Assembly: GCA_002433465.1 (NCBI GenBank)
Contig: DJIE01000234.1
Coordinates: forward strand, 11,603 to 20,577
DNA length: 8,975 nt
Direction: 5' to 3'
Source: Salinisphaera sp. UBA6602
Lineage (GTDB): Bacteria; Pseudomonadota; Gammaproteobacteria; Nevskiales; Salinisphaeraceae
Shown in pieces: positions 6,878-8,975 of the stretch. Each line of letters begins with the position of its first letter. The stretch's first letter is position 1. The translations under genes and the position numbers were made by a program. The notes beneath the pieces are model-generated. The model did no database searches. It saw only the letters and a list, made by a program, of their open reading frames with translations, and was not told the origin of the DNA.

Positions 6878-6906
6878 GGGTCAGTTTTTGACCCCTGTCA
6901 AAACTG
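6878..6906 (+). other. Two overlapping, mutually exclusive hairpins
   Basis: GGGTCA (6878-6883) pairs perfectly with TGACCC (6889-6894) around GTTTT. CAGTTTTTGA (6882-6891) can instead pair with TCAAAACTG (6898-6906), with one bulged T, around CCCCTG. The two stems share bases and cannot form together. The site lies about 155 bases after the PAS receptor stop codon and before the MFS relic. No T-tract follows on the plus strand. It may be a degraded terminator, the end of a dispersed repeat, or chance. Confidence 0.4.
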
Positions 6907-6961
6907 CCATACCTCGTCTGCGGATCACTCGGCCGACGTATCGCCAAGATCGCGCTACGAG

Positions 6962-7249
6962 CTAGAACATAACCGTGCACGGACGACGCGCCATCTGCGT
7001 CGAAGCCTGACAGGCACTACGACCTGGGCATAGAGTGAGGCCAGCCAATAGGCGCCCGGTGGCGGTAGCCGACCAGCCCGGCTGCACATATAACGGCGGC
7101 AGCCATGCAAGCACCCGCGCATAGGCCGAGGTGCCGCCCCCAATAAAGAACGCAGGCGCCACGCCCGGGAAGTCGAACAACGCCGTCGATGCCTCTCCCG
7201 TCTTGTGGATTCGATCAACCGAGAGCACGAGAAATAGCAACGGCGACAT
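6962..7249 (-). pseudogene. Probable decayed fragment of an MFS (CynX/NimT-like) transporter
   Basis: The minus-strand frame gives a 95-residue translation. Its residues 34-72 (FFIGGGTSAY, VLAWLPPLYV, GWSATATGRLLAGLTL) strongly resemble the mid-protein loop and helices of cyanate/nitroimidazole-type major facilitator transporters, where an AWLPP segment followed by GxSAxxAGxLL is typical. The match then breaks near 7030-7033: an AQVV continuation appears in the next frame (from 7029 down), while later residues (TQMARRP) fit the first frame again. A complete transporter has about 400 residues, so most of it is missing. There is no ribosome-binding site before the ATG at 7249. I read this as a relic with at least one frameshift. 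An unrelated short open frame remains possible. Confidence 0.45.
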
Positions 7250-7337
7250 CTGCTACGCGTGTTTTGAGGGGCGCGGCATATCCGCCGACGGTTTCACCGC
7301 AAAAACCCCTCGTTGCGAACTGTCACACGAGCAGACC

Positions 7338-7367
7338 TAGACAAAAGTAGTATGTTCGCTTAATTAT
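7338..7367 (+). promoter_or_regulatory. Weak sigma-70-like promoter candidate
   Basis: TAGACA (7338-7343) matches the -35 consensus at 5 of 6 positions. AATTAT (7362-7367), 18 bases later, matches the -10 at 4 of 6. It would give a leader of about 165 bases to the TTG start of the oxidoreductase gene. The A/T-rich setting supports it, but the -10 is imperfect. Confidence 0.25.
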
Positions 7368-7528
7368 TGCCCACGAAAACGCTTGGCTTATCTCGCGCCT
7401 CGAGAGGCTCTGGAGCACCGCTGCCGTGTCGCGGTCGGAACTTGAACCCACCGTCTCCAGGACAAGCAGGCGCCGGTGATCGTAAGACCTCGCGCCCAGA
7501 GCAAGTTGTTCGCACAAGAAAACGGACT

Positions 7529-7534
7529 GGGGAG
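7529..7534 (+). promoter_or_regulatory. Ribosome-binding site that fixes the TTG start
   Basis: GGGGAG at 7529-7534 is a strong Shine-Dalgarno sequence six bases before TTG 7541. The first in-frame ATG, at 7565, has no purine-rich stretch at a suitable distance. This makes the TTG the likely start. Confidence 0.7.
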
Positions 7535-7540
7535 CTGGCT

Positions 7541-8975
7541 TTGAAACACGTCATTTCCGTCTCGATGGGCCCGTCCGCGCAGGACTATTCCCTTAAAACC
7601 AAATTTTTGGGTAAGGACTTCACCGTCACCCGCCAGGGCGCGGACGGCGACGCGGATCGCGCCTGGGATCTGCTGCGCCGCGCGCAGTCCCACGCCGATG
7701 CGGTGGGGCTGGGTCTGATCCGCGACTACTGCGACGTGGGCACACGGCGTTTCGTGGATAAAGACAAGCTGCTGAAGGTGGTAACACGGGTACCGGCGAC
7801 CACCGGCGCGCATCTGCGTCGCATGCTGCAGCTGCGCGCGGTGCGCCATGTGCACAAGACGTTGGGCAGCTACTTCAACAACAGCCGGGTGTTGTTCATG
7901 TCCGGCAGCTTGAACTACGACATCGCCGTCGAGATGTCGCATTACACGCCCAATTTGAGTTTTGCCGACGCGCTGTTACAGACGGGCACGCCCACCATGT
8001 TGTCGTCTTTGGCACAGCTGGAACTGTTCGCCACTGGCAGCGCCATGGCCAACGGCATCTGGGCGACACGCAAGCTAGGTGCAGTGCTGCCCAGGCTGGC
8101 GAAGATCAAGCAGCGCCTGCTGGCCCAGGAATTGGCCAAGTCGCATGTGATTGTCGGCGCGATCGAGGATATCCGCTCCTTTGCTGGCGACGGCAATCTA
8201 AAGGGCAAGACCCTGCTCAGCTCGGCGATCGATGAACAGAGCCTGGCCTGGCTGAAGGCACAGGAGGTCAATCTCGCGATCGATATCTGCCCGCAGCCGT
8301 TCAAGCAAGTGGTCGACGTCGACGTGATCGAGGCGATGATCCTCGCGGCGACCGAGCTTGAGCCGCAGGAGCTCTCGGACGAAACACGGGCCGGCATCAT
8401 CGACGAGCTGGAGCTCACCGCGCAGCTGCTGCACCCCACCGGGCACTTCCGCAACGTGCGCCGTTTCGCGTTCATTATCCATCCGCTCAGCCAGCAAGCG
8501 ATCCGGAAGGGCTTACCGCTGCTACCGAAATCCACACCCAAGCGCCTGATGGATCAGGTCGAAAAAGCCGCTGCCATGTTGCCGCCCATGGAGTACTGCA
8601 AGATGACGAACATCATCTCGCCGACCGGCGCGCAAGCGGAGGGCTGGCTGATTGCGGTAGGTGGCACGCCCAAGGAGATGCTCGCCCGTAGCCCGGAATT
8701 CACCTATCGCCGGCTGCTCGCGGCCGCGGACAAGGCACAGAAGATGGGCGCCCAGATCATCGGCCTGGGCGCATTCACGAAGGTTGTCGGTGACGCGGGC
8801 ATGACCGTGGCCCAGCGCGCGAACCTGCCGGTGACCACCGGCAATAGTTACTCGGCGTCCGGCGCGCTCTGGGCCGCCGCCGACGCGATGCGCCGCATGG
8901 GCCTGGTGGAAGCGCCGAAAGGTGGCCGCGTACAGGCCAAGGCCATGGTGATCGGCGCGACCGGCTCGATCGGCT
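7541..8975 (+). CDS. NAD(P)-dependent oxidoreductase related to acyl-ACP reductase / COG5322 (3' end outside window)
   Basis: From TTG 7541 the frame is open for 478 residues and runs off the window; there is no stop. The visible C-terminal half (about 305-478) resembles cyanobacterial long-chain acyl-ACP reductase and its COG5322 relatives. It has FAFIIHPLS (309-317), a GAQAEGWLI segment (363-371) followed by TPKEML (376-381), IIGLGAFTKVV (406-416), the VTTGNSYSA motif (431-439) and the Rossmann dinucleotide-binding start MVIGATGSIG (469-478). The first 300 residues are an additional region I do not recognise. It is mixed in charge, has no signal peptide or clear membrane helix, and has segments such as SYFNNSRVLFMSG (110-122) and ATGSAMANGIW (164-174). 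In the cyanobacterial enzyme the catalytic cysteine region lies after the Rossmann motif, so it cannot be checked here. Acyl, aldehyde or amino-acid substrates are all possible. The family-level call is fairly secure; the reaction is not. Confidence 0.8.
   Translation, partial: MKHVISVSMGPSAQDYSLKTKFLGKDFTVTRQGADGDADRAWDLLRRAQSHADAVGLGLIRDYCDVGTRRFVDKDKLLKVVTRVPATTGAHLRRMLQLRAVRHVHKTLGSYFNNSRVLFMSGSLNYDIAVEMSHYTPNLSFADALLQTGTPTMLSSLAQLELFATGSAMANGIWATRKLGAVLPRLAKIKQRLLAQELAKSHVIVGAIEDIRSFAGDGNLKGKTLLSSAIDEQSLAWLKAQEVNLAIDICPQPFKQVVDVDVIEAMILAATELEPQELSDETRAGIIDELELTAQLLHPTGHFRNVRRFAFIIHPLSQQAIRKGLPLLPKSTPKRLMDQVEKAAAMLPPMEYCKMTNIISPTGAQAEGWLIAVGGTPKEMLARSPEFTYRRLLAAADKAQKMGAQIIGLGAFTKVVGDAGMTVAQRANLPVTTGNSYSASGALWAAADAMRRMGLVEAPKGGRVQAKAMVIGATGSIG
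7591..7616 (+). other. A/T-rich stem-loop inside the early coding region of the oxidoreductase
   Basis: CCTTA (7591-7595) pairs with TAAGG (7612-7616), and CCAAA (7599-7603) pairs with TTTGG (7606-7610). There is a small internal loop (AAA against G) and a two-T end loop. It covers codons 17-26 and stands out in base composition from the GC-rich gene around it. It could affect early translation or simply reflect the Lys/Phe codons. Confidence 0.35.

Larger units (their letters stand above)
7250..7540. other. Leader region before the oxidoreductase gene
   Basis: These 291 bases contain no supported gene. The minus-strand frames that remain open here have no recognisable motifs. Around 7338-7370 the sequence is noticeably A/T-rich for this window and is the likeliest place for a promoter. 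The frame of the following gene stays open back through at least 7433 without a stop, but that upstream translation has no convincing start and does not look like protein. Confidence 0.5.

Noticed and set aside
7388..8541. Long minus-strand open frames (7388-7942 and 7942-8541) at the right end
   Set aside because: They are antisense to the plus-strand oxidoreductase frame, which carries recognisable AAR-like and Rossmann motifs. The minus-strand translations are Ser/Cys/Arg-rich with no family motif.
1..8975. Mobile element, CRISPR, defence or toxin-antitoxin system
   Set aside because: I found no transposase, integrase, nuclease or repeat-spacer pattern, and no small gene pair with recognisable toxin or antitoxin motifs in any gap.

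Overview
The window is GC-rich, densely coded bacterial DNA that reads as chromosome. The gene families (cytoplasmic PAS chemoreceptor, GGDEF diguanylate cyclase, bestrophin-like channel, Baeyer-Villiger-type monooxygenase, acyl-ACP-reductase-like dehydrogenase) and two flagellar sigma-28-like promoter candidates suggest a motile gammaproteobacterium, perhaps a marine or halophilic Salinisphaera-like lineage. That placement is an impression from protein style, not a proof. I see no CRISPR array, rRNA, tRNA, integrase, transposase or phage gene.

Layout. Bases 1-540 (+) hold the C-terminal 179 residues of a methyl-accepting chemotaxis protein, closed by a strong rho-independent terminator (565-598). 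After a gene-free stretch, three genes lie on the minus strand. In transcription order they are a flavoprotein monooxygenase (4807-3305), a bestrophin/UPF0187 channel (3104-2190) and a six-helix membrane diguanylate cyclase (1997-867). The gaps between them (about 200 and 130-190 bases) carry inverted and direct repeats and a sigma-28-like site, so they are probably separate units rather than one tight operon. A 479-base divergent intergenic region follows. Then comes a GTG-started soluble receptor with two PAS domains and an MCP signalling domain (5287-6723, +), with the architecture of the Pseudomonas biofilm-dispersion protein BdlA. Bases 6724-7540 have no intact gene. They contain a pair of overlapping alternative hairpins and a probable decayed fragment of an MFS transporter. 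From 7541 (TTG start with a strong ribosome-binding site) to the window edge runs a large oxidoreductase whose C-terminal half resembles the cyanobacterial acyl-ACP reductase / COG5322 'predicted amino acid dehydrogenase' group.

How the genes may work together. The chemoreceptors, the diguanylate cyclase and the two sigma-28-like promoters point to control of motility against biofilm life through c-di-GMP and chemotaxis signalling. This link is inference. The monooxygenase and the reductase-like enzyme would be separate metabolic functions (ketone or lipid oxidation, aldehyde or acyl chemistry). No clearly novel multi-gene system is visible. The most useful points are the BdlA-like receptor, the paired sigma-28-like promoters, the unexplained 300-residue N-terminal region of the last enzyme, and the MFS relic.
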